Assembly (NCBI GenBank): GCA_013397435.1
Contig: VZRG01001346.1
Location: forward strand, 124,001 to 188,000
DNA length: 64,000 bases
Reading direction: 5' to 3'
DNA from: Erythrocercus mccallii
Lineage: Eukaryota; Chordata; Aves; Passeriformes; Dicruridae
Below are positions 38,301 through 49,960 of this stretch, one piece after another. A model generated the notes under the pieces. The model was not told the origin of the DNA. It saw nothing but the letters and a program-made list of their open reading frames with translations, and searched no databases. The position numbers were made by a program, and so were the translations under genes. How positions within the stretch are numbered: the first letter of the stretch is position 1; each line of letters begins with the position of its first letter.

Positions 38301-41300
38301 TTTCTCTGCATCATGAAGCAGATAGTTTCTGGTCTGTAATATTTATTAGAATTAAATAAATCTGATGATGAAAAATCCTCTAGTCCACACAATAATGCTG
38401 TTAAAGTAGGCTTTTTTGATTTTTGTCAAATTACTTGATGTGATTTTAAAATCAATTTCAACAGCATTTTAAGTAATTGTATTGCTAATAGTTAAAAGGC
38501 TGAAATATCATAACACTGTGCATGGATTTAGATTGCCTTCTCCTGAAACATTATTCTATTTCAGTTTGTTGTTTTCTTTAAAAATGCATGTTTATCTCAA
38601 AATTTTTTATTAATGTAATTGCATGAGTTCCTTCCTTTACAAATAATTTTAAAATATTAAATTTATAAAAATCAAAATAAATTGAAAAATAAAAAATCCA
38701 CAGAATTTTATAATTTTATGAATTTTAGATAACAAAAGTTATCACAGATTTATTTTCCTCTTCCAAAGAAGAATAAAAGTTTCAAAATGCAAAACCCTTC
38801 AAAGCAGGAAATTGCTTTTTTCTACCCTTAGTCCAAATTCAGACTACATTGTCTCATGTATAATCTCATGTACCTTATCATTTTGTCATAATAAAGAGTA
38901 AAATATGGGGTCTTTTTCAGGTGATTGGGCAATTTCAGCAAATTTTCTCTTAAAAATATAATTTATCTAATTACATTTACTACACAGCCAAATAATTTTT
39001 TCACCTATACTAGTGTGTTCTTGCATCACAAACTATGACACATTCCTAACATTATGTGGCTATGTGTTAAATAATATGAACTGAATATAAATATACTACT
39101 CTCCTTTGAAAACAGAAAATTTAAAAATTGTCAATAAAAATTTTTATTAAAAAAGACATCTTTAGAAAATAAAGAGAGTTTGGATTCCTCAGCTTCTTAT
39201 TTTAAAAAAAGAAAAACTAAATGTGAGAGTTAGAAAAATGGTACACCATTGTAAATGTTGTGGATATTATTGAATTTATTCTTATGTACTTCTGGCAGTC
39301 TTATAATATTACAGTTTTCTTACAATTAACTTCAGTTGACTAAAGCAGCATTTCAGTTTAAGGCAGAACATTTAAATTTATTTAGGGTGCTTTATCAAAC
39401 AGCTAAGACAACAGTAAAAATGAAAGATATAACATATAACTGATTCTCATCAGACACAAAGATGATCCATAGTTTCAAATTCTTTTCACTTGGTAAACAC
39501 TGAGTTGTATTTTCTCAAGTTGCCTAATTTATCAGGTGTCTGTGGTGAATTTTTGGAGCAGGTTTGTGGAATCTGCTTCCATGGAGCTGGCAGTGTGTTC
39601 ATGCACATTTTTCTCTCTATATTTAACAAAAAGAACTCACTGCTTTCATGGTGAATACGTACCAAAAATAATATTATTTAATTGCATTATATTTAACAAC
39701 ATGTATTTAGCAAAATTAGGAAAGTCTTATTTGAATATTTTAGCTTTGAAATTCTTCTGGATTTCTACATATTTGGAAGCTGGAATAATATAGGAATGTC
39801 TGCATGGAATAATACTATCAATATTTGGGGATATCAGCAAAAATTGACCATAACTACTTATGACTGATGAATAAATGAAATCGATTGTATTATCTGTGCA
39901 CCAATTCTTAATGTTAGGCCACAGACCTCTCTTTTTACACTAGATGCAAAAGTGTATGAAGTAATGTATTCATTGGTATGTCTATATAATTGCTGCAATG
40001 CAATGCAATTGCTGCAATTAACAGGGGTTAATTCTTATCACCATAGACAGTATACAGTATACAGAAATTCCAGATTTGGAGTTCTGAAGTGAGGCAGCTG
40101 GACTTTATCAAGGGGTAAAATCAAAGCAATGCAGGCTTCTCTTTTTTATCCTTTTGTTTTGTTTTCCTCGTATTGCCACTGGTATTGATTGAGATGACTA
40201 ATAAGCAATAAAGCAACAATAAGAATTTTTCAACAAGCAGAAAAGAGCTAAAAGTTCAAACACTGTGTATAAATCTGAAAACAGAATGAAGAGTAAAATA
40301 TTCAGCTTCTGCTTCAGTTTTGGAATCAGCCTTCCAAAACTGTGAGAACAAGATAATTAATTTGGTTACAGTACTGACATTCAGGTTTCTTCAGTGACAC
40401 CTTTTGGTCTAACTTGGTGAAGACGGAGTCTAAAATGAACAGTAAAAAAGTCATAAAATTTATTCATTGGAGGAAGAAATCTGAGTTCAGCAATGTTCAA
40501 AACCTTTTCCTCTCTTCATCAACTTTCTATCTCCTCCCAAATGCTTATATACCCAAGTGACATTTAAGTTAAATACCTCAAATTTTTCCCCCTAATTTTA
40601 TCTGTGAACCTGTATTAAGATGAGCCACTGTCAATGCCACTTAAAAAAGCTTAATAGTATATGATTTTTTTTTTCATTTTTATACTCTCAAGAGTCCCTA
40701 GAGATTAGTTGTGACAACAGTGAATGTTTCTGTGCTTGACTTTCTTTCTAAGATGAGTGTCTTGGGACAGGTCCATATTGCTAATAGGGCACAAATAAAG
40801 GAGTTCTGTCAAGGTCTGCTAGGGTTTTAATGCCTATGTGACTCAGTACAAAACCATATAGCACTACATGCCCGGATCCCAGATGCAGTATAGCTGCATT
40901 TGAGAAGTAATAGCCATGACTAATTCAATCAAGCTTAGATCTGCACTGAGACAGCTCTCTATGTCTAGTTCAAAAGCTGGCTTGGACACAGAGAGTTTGA
41001 GTACAGCTGTACCACAGTACATAGCTATTACAAAGAACACATTTATCAAGTAGCATTTATCTCACTGGCATATGAGAAAACCAAGTAAAATTCCAGCTGT
41101 GTCAGTTATTAGAGAATTCTCTCCTTCAGTTGCTTCATTTGAAGGCAAATGAAAGAAAGTGCTAGAACTAAGAAAATCATTTTTCAGATTTCATTGTATC
41201 TATGAAATGCATCAGGTCAGAAAATGTCCCAAATACCCAAGTTACGTATAAGATGTATGGGCTGATTTGTTAGTACAAATGTTATAAAAATAATATAACT

Positions 41301-42442
41301 GTTAGCATTTCACACTGAGCTGTAAACTTGATGAAGCTGAAATGTGTCCTAAATTCAAGTAGTGCTTGGGTAAAAAGGGTGTCTAGAAATGTTTCCCTTC
41401 CTCTCTTCTTTGCTGTCGATGATCTAGTTCAATTACTTTAAACCCTCTAACCTAGTTTTTTGTTGCTCATTTCTCGTCTGTTTTGTTTCAAGTGGTGGTT
41501 TTTTGTTTGGTTTGGTTTGTTGAGTTTTTTAACAGAAAATAAAAGCCAGATTGTCTCCTACCAGCCTTCCCCTACAATGTATGACCTATACACAAATAGC
41601 AGCTACTTTTTTTTACTACTGTTTTTCTAGGTGTCCTACCTAGGGATGAGTGCTTATTAAGCAAAGAAGATACCAAGTAACAGAAAGTGTAAAAAATCGT
41701 CTCCTTTATCTCCTTCCTAAGGAGCCCAGTGAAACAAGATGCTGAGGCAAAGAGCAATAAAAGGTGGTCAGAGTCTTTCTATTGCAGAGGACATGTGACT
41801 TTAGCTTAGAGGCTACAACAGCTGAATAAATTAGAGTATCTTTCAAACTGCTGTAATGTGGCTGAGACAGCCCCATCCTAACTGGCTTGGCTGCATCCTG
41901 TTCATCCCTTTAAAGAGAAGGTGGATGTCACAAAAAGTCATTTTGCAAGAGTGCATTAAAAATCTCTGTAGCCTTACATAGATTAGGAAAACTACCTTAT
42001 ACTTTCTGTTTTATTTGAAAACATGGAATGTGGATACTAAATATACCAAAAGAAGGTACAGGAATGACATTTTTTTATTAAAAAGAATTAAAAATTCTTT
42101 GGAGGAAATTGTAATGTTATGAAAAAATTTCAGGCCTTCTTCAGGGAGATTAGTCAAAATTGCTGTTAGCTGGATCCTATTCATAAGCATTTCAAAGTAG
42201 ATAATAATGAGGACGGAAAATTAATTTTTAGATGGAGCAATAGAAGATCAATTGTAACAATCACGGAAAAGCATCCAAGGCTCCAGAGATATCATTCATT
42301 CCTAATTATTAATTAGAGATAATCAACTACAATGATATTTAATTTGTTGTAAGTCAATTTGTATTTTCTATCCATAAAAAAATACTCATGTGAAAGTATG
42401 AAATATTGTCACATGCTAGATGAAATATAGCTCAATTCTGAC
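35353..42442. other. Unannotated AT-rich stretch, about 7.1 kb, repeat-poor
   Basis: The longest stretch in the window without any recognised transposon. No gene, RNA or exon can be supported; the open frames (36754-36996 minus, 39536-39793 plus, 40864-41049 minus, 41572-41757 minus) are short and domain-free. The segment 38060-38640 is noted as the best candidate conserved noncoding element. A 12-bp direct repeat lies at 39988-40018. A TTTG/GGTTT-rich patch lies near 41490-41535. Confidence 0.5.
39988..40018. repeat. 12-bp direct repeat AATTGCTGCAAT
   Basis: AATTGCTGCAAT at 39988-39999 and again at 40007-40018, separated by GCAATGC. The cores (TTGCTGCAAT, TTGCATTGC on the complement) resemble C/EBP half-sites. 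Function is not shown. Confidence 0.7.
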
Positions 42443-43011
42443 GTGGTGTGGCCTCATCATTTAGGCACTGTGTGCAGTTTTGGGCAACACATTATAAAAA
42501 ACGTATCAAGTAATCAGAGAGTGTCCAAATAAGGGCAATGAGGATGGTGAGGGGCCTTGAGGGGAAGCCATATGAGGAGGAGCTGAGGTCCTGAGGAACA
42601 GACCAAGTGGTCTGTTCAGCCTGGATAAGAGGAGACTGAAGGGAGACCTCACTGAAGTTACAACTTCCTTGTGAGAAGAAGAGGAGGGGTAGGCACTGAT
42701 CTTTTCTCTGTGGTGACCAGTGACAGGACCCAAGGGAATGGCCTGAACTTGCATCAAGGGAGGTTTAGTTTGGGTATCAGGAAAAAGTTCTTCACCCAGA
42801 GGGTGGTTGGGCACTCGACAGGGCACCTACCCCAAGGGAAGAGATCACAGCACCAAGCCTGGCAGAGTTCAAGGAGCATTTAGACTACACTCACAACACA
42901 TATGATGTGACTCTTGGGGTGTCCTGTGCAGAGTCAGGATTTGGACCTCAATAATCCTTGTGGATCCCTTCTAACTCATGATATTCAATAATTCTGTGAT
43001 TCTATGAAACA
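42443..43011 (+). mobile_element. CR1 LINE, 3' part
   Basis: Sense CR1 of about 570 bp. It begins in the RT C-terminal region (GTGGTGTGGCCTCATCATTT, CAGTTTTGGGCAACACATTA, GGCAATGAGGATGGTGAGGG). It continues through CCTGGATAAGAGGAGACTGA, the 3' UTR (GGGAGGTTTAGTTTGGGTAT, AAAGTTCTTCACCCAGAGGG) and the tail (CTTCTAACTCATGATATTC, AATAATTCTGTGATTCTATG). The 3' terminal repeats are well kept. Its sequence differs from the copies at 18.3 and 24.6 kb, suggesting another CR1 subfamily. Confidence 0.93.
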
Positions 43012-43451
43012 TTATATTTGAAATCAAGCTCTTCAGTAGTGAACATGCTGCTATTAAAGCTGTATTTTAGTCTGTAATATGGGTGTCTTTTGGCCAGAAC
43101 ATATATAAATAATTACATGAATAAATAACTGTATTTCAAGAAAAAATGCACAGCAAAACTCCTTAAATTTAATACAATTATCAAGACTTCAAATGGACAA
43201 AACATAATGGTTTTGGGAAAGCAAAATTCAGACCTATGGCAAATACAAACCTTTGGCAGAAATGAGCCAGGTAGTGGTATGTGGGTGGAGATGTTTAAAT
43301 CTTAACGGGGACTCTTCTCTGAGCCTGTTCTTCAGTGAGCTGCCAAATTCTCAAGCATATTCCAAACATGAAAATTAAGCTTGAAGGGCTTTGGAATGAA
43401 TTCTCTACTTGAGCGACTCCCATCTAAAAGAAGTTTGAATCCTCAAAAGTG
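43012..43451. other. Unannotated spacer between CR1 and solo LTR
   Basis: About 440 bp of AT-rich DNA. No gene or transposon seen. Its last six bases (AAAGTG, 43446-43451) are the left target duplication of the adjoining LTR. Confidence 0.6.
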
Positions 43452-43626
43452 TGCGGCCGCTCTTGACCACCAGCTAGCTCCGAGACCCACAGGGGGCAGC
43501 CACAGAAGCGGCAAGGCGATGCTTGCCCGTGGGTCCTTCTTACACCGACGCTGTCTCCCGAATCCGGAGAGGCTCTTAGGCGGGGAAGAAAAGTCGGGAC
43601 TCCTCGAGTATGGTGAATAAGGGAAG

Positions 43627-43632
43627 TTTATT
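43627..43632 (-). promoter_or_regulatory. AATAAA polyadenylation signal of the solo LTR
   Basis: The minus strand reads AATAAA 65 bp downstream of the end of the LTR's TATA box, a compact arrangement usual for class II LTRs. Confidence 0.7.
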
Positions 43633-43696
43633 CACTGGACTACCCACGAAGGTAGGAAGCCCAAGCTCAAGGAGACAAGAACCATACAGAAACTGG

Positions 43697-43706
43697 GGTA
43701 TTTAAA
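43697..43706 (-). promoter_or_regulatory. TATA box of the solo LTR
   Basis: The minus strand reads TTTAAATACC, with GC-rich U3 upstream. It would place initiation near 43670. Activity in the present genome is unknown. Confidence 0.65.
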
Positions 43707-44089
43707 GGCAGAGGCTAGGGGCGGAGAGCAGGGAACAACCAACAGGCAGAGGATTTGAGGGATGACATAAGGGGGTGGACACAACCTCGACCAACTAGGG
43801 ATTAGGGAGAATGGGGTGATATGGGGTGACCACCTGCCGGCCTATCGTCCGGCCGATCGCCTCACGACCGGGGCCAATGACAGGCAGGCAGGGGCACATG
43901 GACAAGGGGCGGGAAACATGTGAGGGAATAGGGCAAGCAACTTAAGCAGCTGAGAATGGACGCCTCTTACATAGAAACCCATGCAACTCATTACACCGAT
44001 GAAGATGAAACTGAGCATACAGAAAACCGAGAAACTGAAAAACACAGAATTGACTAACAAACTAACAAAACCACACCACAACAAAAGTG

Positions 44090-45144
44090 TAGCCTTTTGC
44101 TTAGATACTTAAAAATGATGGCAGTAAATCATTACTCTTGCTAAGGATGAGCTCTGCAAGATGCTGAGCAAAGTGTGACTTATGCAGCAAAGGTTTGAAA
44201 TATGTGCTTAACCACATAACACCCTAGCGAATAAAGCCTTAAGTGACCTTTTCCCTTTCTACTTTAGAAGATCACCACCTACTGTGGCTGGTTTCTATTT
44301 TGGCAAATAGATGCAGCACTCAAAATGTACTTAGTAAAAAACTTTCTTACAACATTCAACATTTTGATTTCCAGTTTAAGCAGAAAAAAAAAAAGAAAAA
44401 GGAAAACACTTTGAAGAGAGTACCTGGCTTCATTTCAGTCTCTTAACCTGCTTAAATTAGCTCTAATAGGTTAAAAGAAAGAGGTTAAAATCCTATTTTG
44501 AGTTGCAGGATTGCACTCACATTGATTTTGTTCATTTTGATGATTTGACATTTCATTTGTACATGCTCAGCTGTCATTGGGGATCTAAAAAACCACTCTT
44601 TCACGGCCTTTTTTTCCACCCCATTCATAATGAACATTAAATAAAGACTTTATTCAAAGAAACAGCAGTGTAGACTGTGTGCCCCAAGAACAGTTCTTGG
44701 ACTCATAAGTTCTAATTTTCTCTGTGACCATGATTATAGCTCCTAGTCGGTCTTTATTTTGCAGTTGATACAATGAGAACATATATTTTATCTACTAGTT
44801 CAGCCTCAAAAGGAAGAATAGGAGCAGAACCTGATGGCAAAGACCTTAAAAAAGGCTGAGTCACTGAGTGCCTTTCTCCATCCCTGTCTTCATTGGTACG
44901 ACCTCTGTCCACAAATCCCAGGTTCCAGTGGGAAAATCTGAAATAAGAATGATTTGGTGAAAGAGGATCAGGCTCAGGAATGTTTATATTAACCAAATAT
45001 GCACAAGTCACTGAGATTTGACAGGATTCATCCCTGAGTGCTGAGGGCACAGAGTGAATCACAGGAAATTCTGACAACATAGGAATTCTCATAGGAATAT
45101 GAGAAGCAACAGCTTTTTGGTTTATTTTTATGTGTTGTGGTTTT
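44090..45144. other. Unannotated stretch
   Basis: No gene or transposon recognised. The 112-codon minus frame at 44754-45092 is the longest here. It shows no recognisable motif and I treat it as chance. An A-rich run lies at 44384-44404. Confidence 0.5.
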
Positions 45145-45192
45145 GGGCCTTTTTTGTTTGTTTGTTTGTTTGTGTTTTTTTTGTTTTGTTTT
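45145..45192. repeat. (GTTT)n-type low-complexity tract
   Basis: Repeated GTTT units with T8 and TTTTG interruptions. Confidence 0.9.
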
Positions 45193-45951
45193 ACCAGTAG
45201 TGGAATACCTTGCTCAGAAATGTTGAGATTTTTGCAGATTTTTGCAGAAATTTGTTGTAGTTATTAATTATTCAATGATTAAACCAAGTTCTGAAGATGT
45301 AACTACTAATTATATATTATCTTTTTTTAAACCTGAGTTTGTACTACTATTGCTTTGGCTGGTAAAAGACTTGTAAGCTTGCAAGCATACAGTTATTATG
45401 AACTTCTCACGAATTGTATCATGAAAGCTGTATAAAATAGATAATGCATTGTGTTCTACTGTGTTTCATAATTTAAGTGAAACACAACCCTATTACTTAA
45501 TGATATCTCTTTTCTCCTTTAGAAGATGTCATTAACAAATCTTTTAAACTCCATGAATAAGTAAAATTATAAATTCAGAGGGTAAATGTTTTAAAACTCT
45601 AAAACTGTATCTAGAATAGTTTAATTGAATCCTGAAGATATGTGGAAAATGAAAACCGCTCCCAGCAAATTAATAGTTGCTCTGAATATTCAAGTAGCAG
45701 AGTGAAAAGTGCTCTTATAATTAGGATTCAAAGTAAGCTGCATTTATGGCTGTTATTCTCAGCTTTTTGTGATACTTCTTCTAGGGACATAATTTTGTGT
45801 TCTTACTGTATTTTCCTGATGAATGTGTGCAGCTGTGACATTTAGTTCAAAGGATGCATTCTTTTAATATTAGGATTGACAGCAACTATGTAAAAATGGT
45901 ATTTTTAAAATCTAGCTTATAAAACACATGCTTTATTCTATCAGCCACAAA
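45193..45951. other. Unannotated AT-rich stretch
   Basis: No gene or transposon recognised. There is a tandem TTTTTGCAGA pair near 45230-45250. Confidence 0.5.
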
Positions 45952-46040
45952 TCTTTCTTTTTCTTATTCTCTTTTTCTCTCTTTTTCTCTTTTTCTTTTT
46001 CTTTTTTCTTTTTCTTTTTCTTTTCCTTTTTTCTTCCTTC
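45952..46040. repeat. Polypyrimidine tract (TTTTTC-rich)
   Basis: An 89-bp C/T tract with a single purine at 45966, so 45967-46040 is 74 uninterrupted pyrimidines. Units are mostly CTTTTT with some CTCT. Such homopyrimidine runs with mirror symmetry can form triplex DNA; this is a general property, not shown here. Confidence 0.95.
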
Positions 46041-47049
46041 ATGTTTTGATACCAAGCATACATGTAACTGCAGTCATATGAACTAATATAAACACTTTGG
46101 GTTTTTTCTGAGAAGCATTAACAGGGCTACACAAAAGGAACAACTAACAAATTATATTTTGCCATGACTATAAAAATGCATTATTAAAAGAATAGAAATA
46201 GAAATAAAAAAGAAAAGAATAGAAATTATATTATGACAGGACTTTTAATAGTCAAATGAAACACAGAAGCATTCAATGCAGAATGGGCTAAATTCCTGCT
46301 TAGGGTTATGAAAAAAAGTAGTAGTCACAACTAGTATTCTATAAAAAATGCAAATAGAATTTTATTCTTACTGAGTAATGTTAATACTTTAGTAGTGGAT
46401 TTGAGTGCATTTGCTAATAGATTTGTATGACTGTCAGTTCTAAAATACTCTTATACAGTAATAACTTAGCTAATGACTATCCTGAAAGACTTAATCACAG
46501 TTTTCATATCAAGATATTATGCCAAACCCACCATTTCCACATTGAAGAGAAGACCAAGCTGAAATATCTTTGTCTTTTTGTAAAACTGGTTGTCACTCTA
46601 TATACTTGAAATGTTGAGCGTGTAATTCATGTTTTGTTTCTGAATGCAGTTAATCATTTTAAGCAGCTCATGATATACAATAACATTTGCAAAAGGGGAC
46701 CTCCAAGCAGTTCTAGACCATCTTTTCTTATTCTTTTTTTTTCCTCAAAAAATATCAATAACAGATGAGTGCTTTGTTTCAGTTTATTTCTGGGTGTTGA
46801 ATGAATTTAGTTGTCTAAATTTTTTAATAGAAAATTATCTTAAGTTCTAAGGAAAATTGTTGAAAATAATAATGAGTGTTGAATAAAAAGCTTATTTATT
46901 GATGTAGACATAAATATATTAAAAATATTCCAACCAAATACATTATTGTTTGAACAAACTTGATCATGTCATAACACCAGATCCACTTTCCAGAAATAGC
47001 CCAAATGTAATTCTTTATATTCTATTTACTGTCATATGTTAATATCTAA
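46041..47049. other. Unannotated AT-rich stretch
   Basis: No gene or transposon recognised. A short local repeat of AGAATAGAAAT/AGAAATAAAAA motifs lies near 46190-46228. Confidence 0.5.
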
Positions 47050-47163
47050 TCTTTTCTTCTCTGTCTGTCTCTGTGTCTGTCTCCATGAATCTCTTCATGT
47101 CTTTCTCTGTCTCATTCTTTGCTTCTCTCTGTGTCTGTCCCTCCCCCTGCCCCTTCTCTCACA
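47050..47163. repeat. TCTG/TCTC-rich low-complexity tract
   Basis: Degenerate CTGTCT, CTCTGT and CCTCCCC units. The Cys/Leu/Ser-rich open frame at 47036-47227 is a by-product of it. Confidence 0.85.
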
Positions 47164-47460
47164 TATAAACATATATGGATTTGAGAATTTCAATTGGCAA
47201 GAAGCCCGAATGTTATTCAAACCCTGAGGGTTTGTCCTTATACTGCTACCATAGGGCTCCAGGAGCTTTTGCATTATTGAGAAAATACATTTGCCTTCAC
47301 CCCTAGCAACACTGTTTCACCGTAGAACAGGAATAGAATTTCCAAATATGTATTGCAATCTTTACTGAAGTAATTTTAAATCTCTGTCCAGAGAATATGA
47401 AAACCCACGTGAGAATGATTCAAATCAGAAAAAGTAGAAGAGACTTTTGTCTATTTTGTA

Positions 47461-48275
47461 GAATCACATAATCACAGAACAGCTGAGGCTGAAAGGAACC
47501 TCTGAGATCTTCTGATCCAATCCCCCTGCACAAGTAGTCACCTGGAGTCTATTACCCAGAATTCATCTCCAGGTGGTTTTGAGTATCTTGAAGGATGGAC
47601 ACTAAACAAGATCTCTAGGAATTCTGTGCTGGTGCTGTGCCACCCTCACCACTTACAAACTGTTTTCTGGTGTTCAGGTGGACCCTCTTGTGTTTCAGAC
47701 TGTGCCCATTGCCACTTGCCAGATCACTGGGCACCACTGAAAAAAGGCCTGGCTTTGTTTTCTTTGCAACCTCCCTTCAGGTATTTTTATATACTCACAG
47801 GATCACTGTCTGAACTTTCTCTTCTCCAAGCTGAAGGGTCCTAGCTTTCTCAGCCCTTTCTCGTGGATGTTCCAGTCTCTGCATCATTTTAGCGACCCAT
47901 TGTTGGACTTGCTCCAGTAGCTTTTCATCTCTCTTATGCTGAGAAGGTCAGAACTGGACACAGCACTTCAGGGGTGGCCTCACCAAGTGTTGACTAGAGA
48001 GGAAGGACCACCTCCCCCAACGTGCTGGCTAATTGGGGGGATCACTTCTCCTAATCTGCTGCTCCCCAGCTTTGTGCAATGCAACACAGGATACCGTTTG
48101 CCTTCTTTGTAACAAGGGCCCGTTGCTGGTTTATGTTCAACTTCGTGCCCACCAGGCCTTTTTCTGTAAAGTTATTTTCCAGGTGTGTGAGCCTGAGAAC
48201 ATATTGGTTCCTAGGGCTGCTCCTACCCAGATGAAAGACTTTGTGTGTCTCTTTGCTGAACTTCATGATGTTTAT
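47461..48275 (-). mobile_element. CR1 LINE, 3' part, antisense
   Basis: Antisense CR1 of about 0.8 kb. It starts at the 3' tail complement (GAATCACATAATCACAGAAC, GAGGCTGAAAGGAACCTCTG). It then passes through the 3' UTR (CCAGTCTCTGCATCATTTTA) and the RT C-terminal region (CAGAACTGGACACAGCACTT, GGGGTGGCCTCACCAAGTGT). It ends further 5' near CCTACCCAGATGAAAGACTT. Order and orientation are continuous, so this is a single 5'-truncated copy. The open frames on both strands across 48033-48332 are by-products. Confidence 0.92.
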
Positions 48276-49504
48276 TTTTTCATTTACCAAAACCATGGTA
48301 ATAAAACTATATCCATATGTGGAGTATTTTAAGGTTTATGTTAAGTCACGGACTCTTCTCTGAAACACAGTTTGAAATACCTTCTCCACTTTAAGTTTAC
48401 GTATATTCATCATTCCCAAAATTCTCTTCAGATATTCATTGCATATTTTCCAGTGACCTGAAGTATCACTGTGTTAATTTAAAATATTTTAAGGTTATAA
48501 GCAAATGTGCTATCTGCATTATTATTTTGAGAATTTCTTTTCATGTGCTTAAACACCGGTTTAAATAAAAATTTAAAAACAGCCTATTAAAAATAAGCAA
48601 TTTAAGTCAAGTGCAATAGTAGCAAGAAAGAGAATTCCCATTTCCCGCCACCCACTATGCTTTTTCTCAGCATAGTTTTTAAACTGAAAACTTTGCATCC
48701 TATGCAGAAAGTCAACAGATCTGCATACTTACAAAACAAGGGTGACAAAAAAGGTTTAAGGAAAATATCCAGTTGTAAGATGTCACTTCTAACTGGTGAA
48801 GTCCATTTGGGATCATGGTATTCTGTGAGACAGGAAGATGGAAGCATTTGGCTGTTAAAAGAAGTGAGGCAGATGTTAAATTTTAGTTTAAGATTTTCTA
48901 GTATATTTTCTCTAAATAGTATAAATTAGGCACAACATAGAAAGAAACTTTATTAGCCAAAAAGAAAAGATAAAAAGAAAACATATTTCTCTTTCATTTT
49001 TCCCTCTTGTAGATATTTTATAATTCTTTTCCAGACTGTTTTAAATTAAACTTGTGTTCTTTAATGATTATGAATTTTAGCACTATAACAGCAAGTTTTC
49101 AGTTCTTTCACCAAATTATTCATTTGATCTCTATCTTCTATTTTACACAAAACAAACTCCAGTTGGAATGAAAGCCCATGGATGAGATGGGAAATTAATT
49201 TCCTCCTAAAAGTAGTATGTTAGCTAAACTTAGCTTGCAAGAAGTTGTTACAACTTTTTCATTAAGCTGTTATTCTTGTCGAATTCACTGTTCTAGGAGT
49301 TTATTTCAGCAATATCTATTCTTCATTAAATGAGAGTGTATGCTGAACATGAAAAGAAACATTCTTGATTCACTGAGGAACTTCTTCAGACAATTTTCTG
49401 TTCCACAGGAGTTACAGTTTTCTGGTATATTTGAAACTATAAAAAATAATAATACTTGTTACCATCTGAAATTATAACAAAGAGTGCAATGTAACTAAGT
49501 TTGT
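48276..49504. other. Unannotated AT-rich stretch
   Basis: No gene or transposon recognised. The overlapping open frames at 48602-48847 (minus) and 48657-48929 (plus) shadow each other and match nothing I know. Confidence 0.5.
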
Positions 49505-49960
49505 AGTCCACATCAGTTATGATGTCAAAACTAATTTGGAGGATGTGGTTAATATGCTGGAAGGCAGGATTGAATAACCATTTAAAGGAAAGAGGAAAAG
49601 CATGAGAAATGGCCAAACAGGTTCCTCACTGAATTCAACAAAGGCAAATGCCAAGCTATGCACCTGTAGATTATAAATGCCCTCCACAAGTACAGTTCTG
49701 GAGTTCACCAGCTGGAATGCAGATTGGCAGATAAAATCAGTTAACCATTGGTTCAATGGTTAAAAACTACTGAACAGGAACCAGCACTGCACCCTTTATT
49801 TAGCCCACCACCTCCTGGGCTATTTTATCTGGGGTGCAGCAAGGAATATTTGGGAATGGATCCTGTCTTTTGTTGAGAATGTGTGAGACTTTGCCTGGAG
49901 TTCTGTATTCAGTTCTGGCCTCCACAGTTCAAAAAGCCTTGGCTGTGGAAAGATGGTCAA
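49505..49960 (+). mobile_element. CR1 LINE fragment, truncated at the retroviral relic
   Basis: Decayed sense CR1. The best-matched parts are 49620-49668 (GAATTCAACAAAGGCAAATG, CCAAGCTATGCACCTG) and 49885-49940 (GACTTTGCCTGGAGTTCTGT, CAGTTCTGGCCTCCACAGTT). The part between, about 49740-49860, is too decayed to assign with confidence and contains a perfect 10-bp hairpin. CR1 similarity stops near 49945-49960, where retroviral sequence follows. The CR1 3' half is missing, so the element was cut by the other insertion or by a deletion. Confidence 0.72.
49741..49763. repeat. Perfect inverted repeat (10-bp stem, 3-nt loop)
   Basis: TTAACCATTG (49741-49750) and CAATGGTTAA (49754-49763) flank a GTT loop. 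Lies in the poorly assigned middle of the CR1 fragment; function unknown. Confidence 0.75.

Larger units (their letters stand above)
43452..44083 (-). mobile_element. Solo LTR, ERVK-like (class II), recent insertion
   Basis: A 632-bp LTR on the minus strand. The plus strand begins TGCGGCCGC and ends CCACAACA, giving the 5'-TG...CA-3' termini of an LTR. The flanks are AAAGTG (43446-43451) and AAAGTG (44084-44089), a perfect 6-bp target duplication. Six base pairs is the size typical of class II (alpha/beta, ERVK-like) integrases. Reading minus, U3 runs from 44083, a TATA box TTTAAATACC lies at 43706-43697, a consensus AATAAA at 43632-43627, and a short R and CpG-rich U5 run down to 43452. It has many CpG dinucleotides against a CpG-poor background, consistent with little decay and recent insertion. 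No internal retroviral sequence is present. The open frames inside it (43381-43620, 43842-44084) are not genes. Class is inferred from duplication length and layout. Confidence 0.88.

Noticed and set aside
44754..45092. 112-codon minus-strand frame
   Set aside because: No domain recognised; lies in anonymous DNA between an LTR and low-complexity tracts.
47036..47227. Cys/Leu/Ser-rich frame resembling a small secreted protein
   Set aside because: Made by the TCTG/TCTC low-complexity tract.
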